Assembly: GCA_016183235.1 (NCBI GenBank)
Contig: JACPFA010000049.1
Coordinates: 1-41,656 of the forward strand
Reading direction: 5' to 3'
DNA: 41,656 nucleotides
Source of the DNA: Deltaproteobacteria bacterium
Lineage (GTDB): Bacteria > UBA10199 > DSSB01 > JACPFA01
Numbering within the stretch: the stretch's first letter is position 1; the number at the start of each line of letters is the position of its first letter. Of this stretch, positions 15,894 through 24,675 are shown in pieces. The notes under the pieces were generated by a model. It was not told the origin of the DNA. It saw only the letters and a program-made list of their open reading frames with translations, and made no database searches. The position numbers and the translations under genes are program-made.

Positions 15894-16697
15894 ATGACTC
15901 GAGGGATTGCGGCTCTTTTGATTTTATCTATTTTATTTTTTCCACTGCCGGCTTTTACCGAAGAATCTAAACCCTCATTAGAACCTGAAACAGCCCCTGA
16001 AGATTTTTTTGAAAATCATTCTCGCCGGGCAGAAAAATTTTTTTTCAAAGAAATGCCACGCCATATTGGCAACGATTTTAAATATACCTTTTGGAGTTCT
16101 ACGGGTGCGGTTTTAGTTGGCAGCTTAGGGGCATCGGCGGCCTTTCATCCTTTAGATGATGATTTGAATCGCAAACTTAACGCCAATGAAATATTTGGCA
16201 AAACTTTTAACGATGTGAGTGGCTGGGTTCTTTCACCCTATTCGCAGTTTGGGGTTTCACTTATCACCTGGGGTATCGCCAAAAAATTGGATAAACCCAA
16301 ATTAGCGATGACGATGGAATCAACCTTAGAGGCATTGGCTATTACCGAGGTTTTAACTCTAGGTGCTAAACTGGCCACACAGCGCACCCGGCCTAATGGG
16401 GAAAGGTTTAGTTTGCCCAGCAATCATACCAGTTCTATTTTTGCAACCGCTACCGTGTTAACGTCGGCTTATGGTTGGAAGGTGGCTATACCGGCTTATT
16501 CTCTGGCTACCCTTTCGGCTTTGACTCGTATCGATAGTAAAAAACATTGGCTAACTGATGTGCTAGCCGGCGCCAGCCTTGGCATTGCTGTGGGTTGGGG
16601 AACTACAAAATTTCATAAAAAAGAACATCCTGATATCTTTTTAACTCCACAGGTGACAAGTCATGGGGCAGCCATCCAGTTTACCAAGATCTATTAA
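15894..16697 (+). CDS. PAP2-superfamily lipid phosphatase
   Basis: About 267 residues from the ATG at 15894, which gives a good signal peptide (MTRGIAALLILSILFFPLPAF); an in-frame ATG at 15840 would add 18 residues ahead of it. The three phosphatase signatures are present: KLATQRTRP (K-x6-RP), SLPSNHTS (PSGH variant with Asn for Gly), and RIDSKKHWLTDVLAG (R-x5-H-x3-D). The catalytic His residues are in PSNH and KHWLTD. Family members dephosphorylate lipid phosphates such as phosphatidate or undecaprenyl pyrophosphate in the membrane with the active site facing the periplasm. Its end overlaps the lipid kinase-like gene by 35 bases. Confidence 0.88.
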   Translation: MTRGIAALLILSILFFPLPAFTEESKPSLEPETAPEDFFENHSRRAEKFFFKEMPRHIGNDFKYTFWSSTGAVLVGSLGASAAFHPLDDDLNRKLNANEIFGKTFNDVSGWVLSPYSQFGVSLITWGIAKKLDKPKLAMTMESTLEALAITEVLTLGAKLATQRTRPNGERFSLPSNHTSSIFATATVLTSAYGWKVAIPAYSLATLSALTRIDSKKHWLTDVLAGASLGIAVGWGTTKFHKKEHPDIFLTPQVTSHGAAIQFTKIY

Positions 16698-17241
16698 GCA
16701 CGAAGTAGCGCGCAAGCTTTTGCACCTGCCGGTGTTTTTGTTTCCCTGGATAGCCACGCATTCTCTCGTATTGTTTTGGGCCGTTGGGATTGGGCTGATT
16801 TTAATTTATATTGGAATTTATTATTTAGAAATCAAACTTAAGGTTCAAGTTCCCCTTTTAACCCGATTGATCCACTATTGCCGGCGGGGACCCACGCTGG
16901 ATTGGGGCCCTATTTACTTAATGGTTGGGTTTTTAGTGGCGTCGAATTTAGGCCCGGTAAAAAATTTATGGTTTTGCGCCTATATCATTGCGGTTTGTGA
17001 CTCAATGGCTTCGTTGGTGGGGAAATCATTAGGTGGGCCAAGGTTAGGCAAATTATCAAAGACTTATGTGGGGAGTGCTGCATTTTTGATGCTGGCATTG
17101 GTTGGATTTATTTATTTTTTTTCACCTGGCCATGCCGTGGGATTAGCTATAGTGCTTACTTTGGTGGAGATGTTTTCGGTGCATGATTTAGATAATTTCA
17201 CTTTGCCAGTGAGTACGGCCTTATTGCTTATTTTAAAATAA
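16663..17241 (+). CDS. Dolichol kinase/CTP-dependent lipid kinase-like membrane protein
   Basis: 192 residues with about six hydrophobic segments. The pattern fits the SEC59/Dgk1/phosphatidate cytidylyltransferase-like superfamily: N-terminal EVARKLLHL, then CDSMASLVGKSLGGPRLGK and KTYVGSAAF, the D-x3-S/A...G-x-K-x-G-S-x-x-F block, and VEMFSVHDLDNFTLPVSTAL at the C-terminus (E...DN.T.P). Such enzymes phosphorylate polyprenols or diacylglycerol with CTP or activate phosphatidate. The 35-base overlap with a PAP2 phosphatase suggests a linked lipid phosphorylation/dephosphorylation pair. Substrate is not determinable from sequence. Confidence 0.75.
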   Translation: MGQPSSLPRSIKHEVARKLLHLPVFLFPWIATHSLVLFWAVGIGLILIYIGIYYLEIKLKVQVPLLTRLIHYCRRGPTLDWGPIYLMVGFLVASNLGPVKNLWFCAYIIAVCDSMASLVGKSLGGPRLGKLSKTYVGSAAFLMLALVGFIYFFSPGHAVGLAIVLTLVEMFSVHDLDNFTLPVSTALLLILK

Positions 17242-17249
17242 ATGTCACC

Positions 17250-17281
17250 GTCATCCCGGACTTGATCCGGGACCCATGATG
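17250..17281. repeat. REP-1 unit
   Basis: GTCATCCCGGACTTGATCC followed by GGGACCCATGATG, the same unit as at 2921-2951. It contains an inverted repeat CCCGGA-cttga-TCCGGG and lies 8 bases after the stop of the lipid kinase-like gene, where it could act as a transcript end-stabiliser. Confidence 0.75.
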
Positions 17282-17318
17282 GCGAAGAATCTTCCAATTC
17301 ATCTGCAAATAGAGTCAC

Positions 17319-17640
17319 GTCTTTTTGAATCCGGCTTAAGGCTCCCTCAACCCTTAAGCATTGGGGTTTCGGGTAGCCTCTTCCCGCTTCAAAAAGACTT
17401 TGGGCAAATATTTTTTACAAAGTCTTTTCGAGGTCCTTGCCGTGATGAAGCCATCGCGGAAGCGGCGACCCTCATGGGGGATTAGCGGGCACGGACTTTC
17501 TGTCATTGCGAGCCCAACGGGCGTGGCAATCTCACCGGTTAAACCGAGGGGATTGCTTCGTCGCAGACTCCTCGCAATGACAGAGGGGGCCCCGCCGCTT
17601 CCGCGCCGGCTTCACCACGGCAAGGACTTCAAAAAGACTT
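17319..17640. repeat. Composite P2-linker-P1 palindromic element, copy 2
   Basis: The first hairpin is 17319-17398 (GTCTTTTTGAA/TTCAAAAAGAC ends). A linker palindrome follows at 17391-17428, AAAAGACTTTG around GGCAAATATTTTTTA and CAAAGTCTTTT. The second hairpin is 17420-17640, with near-perfect arms (AAGTCTTTTCGAGGTCCTTG on the left) around a P1 core. A complete REP-2 unit (17501-17584) has replaced the middle of the P1 core. The element sits between two convergent genes and would hairpin in either direction of transcription. Confidence 0.78.
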
Positions 17641-17657
17641 CGCATAAATATTTTTAC

Positions 17658-19598
17658 TTAGGTCATTAAAGGGATTTGTTCTAAGGCTTGGGGGTTCTCG
17701 ACGGATGATAAATCACCCAATTCTTTTCCTAAATATTTTTTCTTAATTAAACCCCGCACAATTTTGCCGGAACGGGTTTTGGGTAGCATGGGAATGAAAT
17801 GCAAGGCCTCGGGCCTTAAGGTTTTGCCTAAGACATCGGTGATATTTTGCACGATTTCTTTTTCTAAGTTTGAGTTGGGGGCAAAGTCACTTTTTAAAAC
17901 TGCAAAAACCACAACCCCTTCGCCTTTAATATCGTGGGGAACACCAATGGCAGCAGCTTCAGCAACAGCGGGGTGATTCATAACGGCTGATTCAATTTCG
18001 GCGGGGCCGGTACGGCGACCGGACACCTTAATAGTATCATCAGCGCGGCCGCGCAAAAACCAAAAGCCCTCTTCATCAACATAGGCCCAATCGCCATGAT
18101 TCCAAATGTTGGGCCATTGTGAAAAATAAGTTTCTAAATAGCGTTCGGGGTCTTTTAAAAAACCTTTGGTCATAGAGGGGCTTGGTTTTTTGCATACCAG
18201 GTAACCCACTTCTCCCCGTAATGATTTCCCCTCTTCACTCCACACGTCAACATCCATCCCTAAGCTGGGGCCTTGGAGCGAAACGCCTTTAATGGGTGCG
18301 ATGGGCAATGGTGCTAACAGACAACCAATGATTTCGGTGCCACCTGAAATGTTAATGATGGGGCAACGCTCGTGGCCCACTTTTTTGTAAAACCATTCGT
18401 AAGATTCAGGGTCCCAAGGCTCGCCCGTTGAACCCAAAATACGTAAATGTTTAAACGCATAAGGGCTTACCCATTCGTCGCCGGCCTTTTTTAAAACCCG
18501 AATGGCGGTGGGTGAAATCCCTAAAATCGTAACCTGGTGCCGCTCCACCATTTCCCATAAACGGCTGGCCTTGGGCCAATCGGGTGCCCCTTCATAAATG
18601 ACAAAGCTGCTGCCTAATGCAAGTGTACCAATCATTTCCCATGGGCCCATCATCCAGCCAATATCGCTGAGCCAAAAGAAAACATCTTCGGGTTTGGTAT
18701 CAAAATTATAACCTACTTCTTTAACGACTTGAGCCAATGCTCCCGCATGAGTGTGCACACAGCCCTTGGGCTTACCGGTGGTACCTGAGGTATAAATAAC
18801 CAAACTCGGATCTTCGGCAGCCATTTTTTCAGTGGGGCAAGTTTGCCCACGGTGTTTTGCCACCAGGGTTTCGTAGTCGAGGTCTCTACCCTTTTGCCAA
18901 GGCGTGTCTTCGCGAAATAATCTTTTGACCACAATCACATGCTTGACTTGAGGGGTTAATTTTAAAGCCTCATCACAGGCTTCTTTGATGAGAATATTTT
19001 TGCCGCGGCGCAAACCGCCGTCAGCAGTGAAAACTAGTTTCACCTCGGCATGCTCTAGCCGTACTGCTAAGGGTTGCGGGCCAAAGCCAGAAAAAACAGG
19101 CACAACCACGGCGCCTATTTTTAAAATGGCAAAAAAAGCAAAAACCATTTCGGGGACCATGGGCATATATAAACAAACCGCATCCCCTTTTTTAATGCCC
19201 AATTCTTTTAAGGCAAGACTTAAGCCTTGAACTTCTTCGTGCAACTGTTGGTAAGTAATTTTTTTAACAGCCCCACACTCCCCTTCCCAAATAAAAGCAA
19301 TTTTATTTTGCAGCTCTTCAAACTCTTGATAACGATCAATGCAGTTCAAGACAATATTGGTTTTGCCCCCCAAGAACCATTTTGTCCAAGCCAGCCCCTT
19401 AGAATCATCGTAAACTTTTTGATAAGGCTCATACCAAGCAATTCCTAAATCACGTAAGGCTTGATCCCAAAACCAACCGATGTCTTGCACACTTTTATCA
19501 AGCAACGCCGAGTAACTCTTAATGCCATGCCTTTGCATGAAGCGAGTGATATTGGCATTTTTAATCATCGCCTCACTAGGTTTCCATAAAATCGTCAT
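17658..19598 (-). CDS. AMP-forming acyl-CoA synthetase (acetyl-CoA synthetase-like)
   Basis: 646 residues, about the length of Acs. Makes an acyl-adenylate then the CoA thioester in the cytoplasm. Core motifs in order: P-loop YTSGTTGKPKGCVHTH, STGEPWDPES (A4), SGGTEI (A5), NHGDWAYVDEEGFWFLRGRADDTIKVSGRR (A7-A8 hinge) and KTRSGKIVRG with the catalytic, acetylation-regulated Lys. The N-terminal region (WYEPYQKVYDDSKGLAWTKWFLGGKTNIVLNCIDR) is of the Acs/propionyl-CoA synthetase type. The W-site usual for acetate specificity is not obvious, so the acyl substrate may be larger. Flanked on both sides by giant palindromes, so probably monocistronic. Confidence 0.88.
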   Translation of the reverse strand: MTILWKPSEAMIKNANITRFMQRHGIKSYSALLDKSVQDIGWFWDQALRDLGIAWYEPYQKVYDDSKGLAWTKWFLGGKTNIVLNCIDRYQEFEELQNKIAFIWEGECGAVKKITYQQLHEEVQGLSLALKELGIKKGDAVCLYMPMVPEMVFAFFAILKIGAVVVPVFSGFGPQPLAVRLEHAEVKLVFTADGGLRRGKNILIKEACDEALKLTPQVKHVIVVKRLFREDTPWQKGRDLDYETLVAKHRGQTCPTEKMAAEDPSLVIYTSGTTGKPKGCVHTHAGALAQVVKEVGYNFDTKPEDVFFWLSDIGWMMGPWEMIGTLALGSSFVIYEGAPDWPKASRLWEMVERHQVTILGISPTAIRVLKKAGDEWVSPYAFKHLRILGSTGEPWDPESYEWFYKKVGHERCPIINISGGTEIIGCLLAPLPIAPIKGVSLQGPSLGMDVDVWSEEGKSLRGEVGYLVCKKPSPSMTKGFLKDPERYLETYFSQWPNIWNHGDWAYVDEEGFWFLRGRADDTIKVSGRRTGPAEIESAVMNHPAVAEAAAIGVPHDIKGEGVVVFAVLKSDFAPNSNLEKEIVQNITDVLGKTLRPEALHFIPMLPKTRSGKIVRGLIKKKYLGKELGDLSSVENPQALEQIPLMT

Positions 19599-19658
19599 GC
19601 GCGCATAAAATCATGCATGGCATTAAAGTAAAGAAAATTTTATCAGCGCAAATACGTG

Positions 19659-20128
19659 GCAAATTGTTGTACCTAAAAAGCGAGCGAGGTGACTTTGCCG
19701 TGGACTTAGCTTTGCTGACCCGGCGCTGCAGCGGCGACCCTAATGGAGTTAGCCGTCACGGAATCCTTCCGCGTTCTCCCGCCAAAGGCGGGAGCCTCGG
19801 CTTTCCATGACGGCTAACTTGCATTGGGGGCCCCGCCGCTTCCGCGATGGGTCAGCAAAGCTAAGTCCACGGCAAAGTCACCTCGCTCGCTTTTTATATA
19901 ATCCCAAATATTTGCAGAGATATAAAAAGTTTTAGTGAAGTCGGCTGAAGCTGGAAGGGGTTTGTCCCCTCGCTGTTGCTCGGGATAAACTCCAGCTTTC
20001 ACCTCTATGGCTATAAAGCCGTGAAAGCTGAGACTTTGAGTGCGCCTGGGGGCCGTAACCCCCAGGCGACACGGACCCCTGGAAGCTTCTGCCGACTTCA
20101 CTAAAACTTTTTAGGTACGATAATTTGC
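19659..20128. repeat. Composite P1-linker-P2 palindromic element, copy 3
   Basis: Outer repeat 19659-19679 with 20108-20128 (GCAAATTrTyGTACCTAAAAA, 19 of 21 paired). P1 hairpin 19675-19896 has outer arms AAAAAGCGAGCGAGGTGACT..., paired over more than 40 bases. The linker is TTTTTATATAATCCCAAATATTTG..ATATAAAAA. P2 hairpin 19926-20112 has 18 perfectly paired bases (AGTTTTAGTGAAGTCGGC) and nested hairpins, including GCGCCTGGGGG-ccgtaa-CCCCCAGGCG. It occupies almost the whole gap between the acyl-CoA synthetase and pilT. About 70 bases on the pilT side show nothing. Confidence 0.9.
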
Positions 20129-20196
20129 AAATGATTGAAGAATAAAGTGGAAGATTCTTCACCCTGCTGGGTTCAGAATGACAGTGTTTTATATTA

Positions 20197-21336
20197 TTAG
20201 GCGCGATGGGCGTTGGGATTGGCCAGGTTGGCGGCGTGGGATTGAGTGTTCATGCCCGTAGGCCGGCGGGTCTTTTTCCAAAGATTATCAAACTCACCCA
20301 CATCGGGGCTGTATTCTCTTGCCACGGTCATTTCTACGATGCCCTTGGCTGCTAGCGCGATAAGTGCTTGATTCATGGTAATCATTCCACTTTCGGTTTG
20401 CCCCGATTGCATTAAGGCATAGATTTGATGAGTTTTGCCTTCGCGAATTAAATTTCGGATTCCGTGATTGGGAAATAACATTTCAATGGCTAAACAACGC
20501 CCGCCGCCAATTTTGGGCAATAAGTGTTGAGAGAGCACCGCTTCGAGGATAAACCCTAATTGGCTACGCACTTGTGGCTGTTGATTGGGTGGAAACACGT
20601 CGATGATACGGTCGATGGTTTGCACAGCGGTGTTGGTATGCAAGGTGGCAAAGACCAAGTGGCCGGTCTCGGCTACGGTAATAGCGGTTCGAACCGTTTC
20701 TAAATCGCGCATTTCACCGATGAGCACAATGTCGGGATCTTGGCGCAACAAATATTTTAAGCCATTGGCAAAACTCAAAGTGTGTTCCCCTACTTCGCGT
20801 TGGTGAATCAGACATTTTTTATGTTCAAAGATATATTCAATAGGATCTTCGACGGTGATCATGTGTTCTTTACGGAGGGCATTAATTTGATCCATGAGAC
20901 TCGCGATAGTTGTAGATTTGCCTGAACCCGTTGCGCCAGTGACTAAAACTAGGCCATTGGGTTTGTGGATAATCTCAGATAATTTTTCAGGTAGGCCTAA
21001 CTGCTCCGGCGTGGGGATTTTTTCGGGCAAGGCACGAAAGGCACCTGACATGGTGTATTTATCAAAATAACAGTTAACCCTAAAACGCGACAACCCCGCC
21101 ACGCCAAAAGAATAGTCTAGTTCTTTATGTTCGTTAAGTTTCTTAATTTGAGCTTCGTTCAATTTTTCGGTGCAAAGTTTAATGGCCATCTCAGGGGTAA
21201 TCACGGCGTCATCCAGGGGGTTTAATTGCCCATCAATGCGATAACGGGGTGGCGAAAAAGCCGAAATATGCAGGTCACTGGCACCCTTTTCCACCATCTT
21301 TTTTAACAAATAATCGAGGGTTAATTCACTTGGCAT
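20197..21336 (-). CDS. pilT: Type IV pilus retraction ATPase PilT
   Basis: A 379-residue secretion-superfamily hexameric ATPase that depolymerises pilin at the inner membrane base. N-terminal PAS-like domain (DYLLKKMVEKGASDLHIS). Walker A GATGSGKST at 134-142, Asp box EDPIEYIFEHK, Walker B DIVLIGEMRD, His box TGHLVFATLHT. The C-terminal HGIRNLIREGK corresponds to the PilT AIRNLIRE retraction motif with His-Gly for the first Ala. The C-terminal tail (TRRPTGMNTQSHAANLANPNAHRA) is unstructured. Divergently transcribed from the extension ATPase over a 231-base gap in which no clear promoter box or riboswitch could be recognised. Confidence 0.95.
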   Translation of the reverse strand: MPSELTLDYLLKKMVEKGASDLHISAFSPPRYRIDGQLNPLDDAVITPEMAIKLCTEKLNEAQIKKLNEHKELDYSFGVAGLSRFRVNCYFDKYTMSGAFRALPEKIPTPEQLGLPEKLSEIIHKPNGLVLVTGATGSGKSTTIASLMDQINALRKEHMITVEDPIEYIFEHKKCLIHQREVGEHTLSFANGLKYLLRQDPDIVLIGEMRDLETVRTAITVAETGHLVFATLHTNTAVQTIDRIIDVFPPNQQPQVRSQLGFILEAVLSQHLLPKIGGGRCLAIEMLFPNHGIRNLIREGKTHQIYALMQSGQTESGMITMNQALIALAAKGIVEMTVAREYSPDVGEFDNLWKKTRRPTGMNTQSHAANLANPNAHRA

Positions 21337-21567
21337 AAGGCCCCTTTTCCATACATTTTACGTACAATTCATTGAAAAAACAAACTAAAATTTAAAAATT
21401 AATTTTTACATAAGTTGGCATAAATATTGATTAAAAAATGGGGTGGGTAATTTTTTTAAAAAAACTATTTTTCTATTCCCATTATGTACTGATTCGGCTA
21501 AGATTAAATTTGCTAAAGGGGCAAAAATTCGCCGTCTGAGGCGAGTATATATAGTTGGGGTTTACTC

Positions 21568-23268
21568 GTGAAAGCGTCTACAAATTGCCAAGATTTTTTA
21601 AAGCACTTAGGCGAAGAGATGGTTCAGTCGGGTTTAATCACCTCTGATCAGCTCGCCGTGGCCCGGGTCACCCAAGACAGTATGGGTGGCAATATTGGCA
21701 ACATTCTCCTAAAAAAAGGTTTCGTGGGTGAAGACCAAATCACCAATTTTCTTTCGGGCCGCCTCAATATTCCCTTACAATCCATTAAAGGTTTATCCAT
21801 CGATACTAATTTGGTGCGTTTGATCCCCTATACCTTGGCGTATCGCTATTCCATGTTGCCCCTGGCCAAACGTGAAAATAAAATCCAATTGGCGCTGGCC
21901 GATCCTTTGAGCCTTTATTCCTTAGATGAAATTTCAAACACGCTGCATTGTGAATTAGAAGTGGTGCTAGCCCCCAAAGAAGAAGTGCTAAACGCCATGC
22001 GGGAGCACTATCGCAAACAAGATTTGCGCGAAATCGACATCGACGAAGTTGAAGTGATTAAAGAGACCGATGAAAACCAAGATGAAAACACCGAAAAGGT
22101 GCAAGAGATGGCTTCTTCGGTGGGCGCGGTATCAGCAGTCAATTCTATTTTTCTTCAGGCCTATCGCGAGAAGGCCAGCGATATTCATGTGGAGCCACAA
22201 CGGGATTATGTGCGCGTGCGATTGCGCGTGGATGGTAGGCTCGAAGAACGGCAAATCCTACCTCGGCGTATGTTATTGCCGGTAACAAGCCGTATCAAAA
22301 TACTTTCTGGGATGAATATTGCTGAACGCCGTGCCCCGCAAGATGGAAGGGCGCAACTCAAGATTTCTGGAAATTTTATTGATATGCGAACCTCGAGCTA
22401 CCCCACCGCGTTTGGCGAAAAAATTGTCATTCGTTTATTGCGCAAAGACAATTTAATGAAATTGGAACACTTGGGTTTTTCATCCAGGGATTTAAAAGTT
22501 TTTTCTCAAGTTATTACTCAACCCTTTGGGATTATCTTAGTAACCGGGCCCACCGGTTCAGGGAAAAGTACCACCTTGTATGCTGCCTTGCAGAGGGTTA
22601 ATTCGATTGATCGAAACATTGTTTCTGTTGAAGACCCGATTGAGAGTGAAATTGGTGGGGTTAATCAAGCCCAAGTAAATCCCAAAGCGGGCATGACCTT
22701 TGCTTCAGCTTTGCGAAGTATTTTGCGCCAAGATCCCGATGTCATCATGATCGGAGAAATCCGCGATGGAGAAACTGCCGACATGGCCTTACGTGCCGCT
22801 ATGACGGGGCATTTAGTTTTTTCAACCTTGCACACGAATACGGCGGTGGGTGCCATTCCTAGGCTCATCAATTTGGGTGTCGCCCCCTTTCTACTTTCAA
22901 GTTCTCTTTTAGGTGTCATGGCGCAACGTTTAATTCGTAGAATTTGCCAAGACTGTCGCACTCCCACCCCAGCCGATCCCCAGATGCTGCGTTATTTGGG
23001 GATGCCTGAAGATGCAGTGGTTTATAAAGGAGCGGGTTGCCCTAAATGCCGCAATACGGGTTTTGCCGGCAGGATTGGCTTGTTTGAAATTGTCCCGGTT
23101 AAAGACAAAATGAAAACGATCATCGAACAAAACGCCAAAGAAGAAGAGATCATGGCTTACATTAAAAGTACCGGTGAATATCGCAGCATGAAAGAAGATG
23201 GCATTGAAAAAATTTTGCAGGGTGTAGTTACGCTAGAAGAAGTTATTAAAGTAACGGAGGCAGAATAA
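21568..23268 (+). CDS. pilB: Type IV pilus extension ATPase PilB/MshE
   Basis: 566 residues. Hexameric motor that polymerises pilin. The N-terminus is an MshEN-like module with two tandem motifs, LGEEMVQSGLITSDQLAVARVTQ and IGNILLKKGFVGEDQITNFL, the kind that binds cyclic di-GMP in MshE; the leading Arg of each motif is replaced (His, Asn), so binding may be altered. Walker A GPTGSGKSTT is near residue 328, Walker B DVIMIGEIRDGET. The zinc-binding Cys pairs are CQDC (about 460) and CPKC (about 490). GTG start at 21568; an ATG at 21619 is possible. Overlaps the next gene by one base (TAATG). Confidence 0.94.
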   Translation: MKASTNCQDFLKHLGEEMVQSGLITSDQLAVARVTQDSMGGNIGNILLKKGFVGEDQITNFLSGRLNIPLQSIKGLSIDTNLVRLIPYTLAYRYSMLPLAKRENKIQLALADPLSLYSLDEISNTLHCELEVVLAPKEEVLNAMREHYRKQDLREIDIDEVEVIKETDENQDENTEKVQEMASSVGAVSAVNSIFLQAYREKASDIHVEPQRDYVRVRLRVDGRLEERQILPRRMLLPVTSRIKILSGMNIAERRAPQDGRAQLKISGNFIDMRTSSYPTAFGEKIVIRLLRKDNLMKLEHLGFSSRDLKVFSQVITQPFGIILVTGPTGSGKSTTLYAALQRVNSIDRNIVSVEDPIESEIGGVNQAQVNPKAGMTFASALRSILRQDPDVIMIGEIRDGETADMALRAAMTGHLVFSTLHTNTAVGAIPRLINLGVAPFLLSSSLLGVMAQRLIRRICQDCRTPTPADPQMLRYLGMPEDAVVYKGAGCPKCRNTGFAGRIGLFEIVPVKDKMKTIIEQNAKEEEIMAYIKSTGEYRSMKEDGIEKILQGVVTLEEVIKVTEAE

Positions 23269-24506
23269 TGGTTACGCTCGCTTACCGTGCTCGTGATTTG
23301 AAAGGCGTCTTGGTTGAAGGCGAAGTGGATGGCTATGAGTTTAAAGAGCTAGAGTCATCGCTGGTTAATCAAGGTCTTACCCCCGTCTCGATTGAAGAAA
23401 TGAAATCGGGTAGCTTTAGCCTTGCCAATTTGAGTTTTAACCGCATCAATAACATGCTGCAAACGGTGAAGTCAGAAGAGCTGATTGTTTTTACCCGCCA
23501 GTTCTACACGCTTTTTAAAGCGGGTCTCAGTATGGAGATCATTTTAACAACTCTGTCTAAACAATGTCAGAATCCTAAATTAAAAGAAGCCCTCAATGCT
23601 ATCAAAGTTGATATTAACTCGGGGACCTCGATTGGGAGGGCGTTTTCAAAGCATCCTAAAATCTTTGACTCCCTTTATACGGCCATGCTTTCGGCCGGTG
23701 AAGAAGCCGGTATTTTAGAGCAAGTCTTATTGGAGCTCACCATCGTTTTAGAAAAACAGGTTGAGGTAAAAACAAATATTAAATCAGCAACCCTTTATCC
23801 TAAAATCGTGGTGGGGGTTATGCTCGTTGCTTTGTATGTTTTGCTGACATTCGTTATTCCCAAATTCGGAGAATTTTACGACAAGTTTGGCGGCGAGTTG
23901 CCCGGGGCAACCCGACTTCTTATTGGCATCAGCGACTTTTTCTCCACTTTTTGGTGGCTCATTTTGGCTCTGGTTGCAGCGGCCGTTATTGGATATAAAA
24001 AATATTATTCTACTTATCGGGGGCGTTTAGTCATTGATGCCCTGGCTTTTAAGATCCCTATTTTTGGTGTTCTAACTTTAAAAGTGACCATGGCCCAATT
24101 TGGCCATCTTTTATCTTCACTTTACAAGAGTGGCATGTCGTTACCCCGTTGCTTTGAAATTATGATGGAGGTTATTTCGAATAAAGCCTTTGTGCAAGAA
24201 ATTAGCACCATCAAAGCAGGCATTGAACGAGGCACCAGCATCTCAGAAATCATGCGCGATGGGCAATACTTCTCACCCATCATCATTGAAACAACGGCCA
24301 TTGGCGAAAAGACCGGCAGTCTTGATGAAATGCTCGATGCCGTGGCTAACCATTATGATTTGGAAGTGAAGCATCTTACTAAAAATTTGACAACCATGAT
24401 TGAGCCTATCTTGCTTTGCTCTATCTTTGGCATGGTTACAGTTATGCTACTCGCGGTGGCTATGCCCATGTGGAATTTATCGAAAGTGGTTATGGATAAA
24501 GCTTAA
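23268..24506 (+). CDS. pilC: Inner-membrane platform protein PilC/MshG (GspF family)
   Basis: 412 residues with the two-repeat T2SSF architecture: cytoplasmic domain (EELIVFTRQFYTLFKAGLSMEIIL), membrane segment (KIVVGVMLVALYVLLTFVIP), a second hydrophobic segment (FFSTFWWLILALVAAAVIGY), second cytoplasmic repeat (MAQFGHLLSSLYKSGMSLPRCFEIM) and C-terminal segment (MIEPILLCSIFGMVTVMLLAVAMPMW). It transmits motor movement of PilB and PilT to the growing pilus. Immediately downstream of the extension ATPase. A 169-base leader separates it from the first pilin, which suggests a separate, stronger transcript for the pilins. Confidence 0.95.
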   Translation: MVTLAYRARDLKGVLVEGEVDGYEFKELESSLVNQGLTPVSIEEMKSGSFSLANLSFNRINNMLQTVKSEELIVFTRQFYTLFKAGLSMEIILTTLSKQCQNPKLKEALNAIKVDINSGTSIGRAFSKHPKIFDSLYTAMLSAGEEAGILEQVLLELTIVLEKQVEVKTNIKSATLYPKIVVGVMLVALYVLLTFVIPKFGEFYDKFGGELPGATRLLIGISDFFSTFWWLILALVAAAVIGYKKYYSTYRGRLVIDALAFKIPIFGVLTLKVTMAQFGHLLSSLYKSGMSLPRCFEIMMEVISNKAFVQEISTIKAGIERGTSISEIMRDGQYFSPIIIETTAIGEKTGSLDEMLDAVANHYDLEVKHLTKNLTTMIEPILLCSIFGMVTVMLLAVAMPMWNLSKVVMDKA

Positions 24507-24537
24507 AAAGGAGGTGTGAGGAAACTGAAATTTTACG

Positions 24538-24611
24538 GGGGTTTAAACCCCAACTATTTAAAAACTCTTTAGCAAAACAAAAGCTCTTTTGAATTTCACA
24601 ATTCAAAAGAG
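24538..24611 (+). promoter_or_regulatory. Structured leader upstream of the major pilins
   Basis: Two inverted repeats lie in the 169-base gap before the first pilin: GGGG-TTTAAA-CCCC at 24538-24551 and a perfect 12-bp stem with a 4-base loop at 24584-24611 (CTCTTTTGAATT-tcac-AATTCAAAAGAG). Neither is followed directly by a T-run, so they look less like terminators and more like a 5' leader structure or processing site. No cyclic di-GMP riboswitch pattern was recognised. Confidence 0.5.
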
Positions 24612-24675
24612 AATAAACTGGGGGCGCTTTTTTGAGTGTTCCTGAAACAGGGGTCTATTAAAAAAAGGGAAGAAA

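Noticed and set aside
19613-20162. Open frames within the composite palindrome
   Set aside because: They are encoded by repeat arms in both directions and match similar spurious frames in other copies.
21337-21567. Sigma-54 promoter before pilB (TTGGCATAAATATTGAT)
   Set aside because: Spacing and the -12 GC element do not fit the consensus well enough.
24507-24675. Possible cyclic di-GMP riboswitch before the pilins
   Set aside because: No GEMM-like conserved core could be matched. Only simple hairpins are seen.
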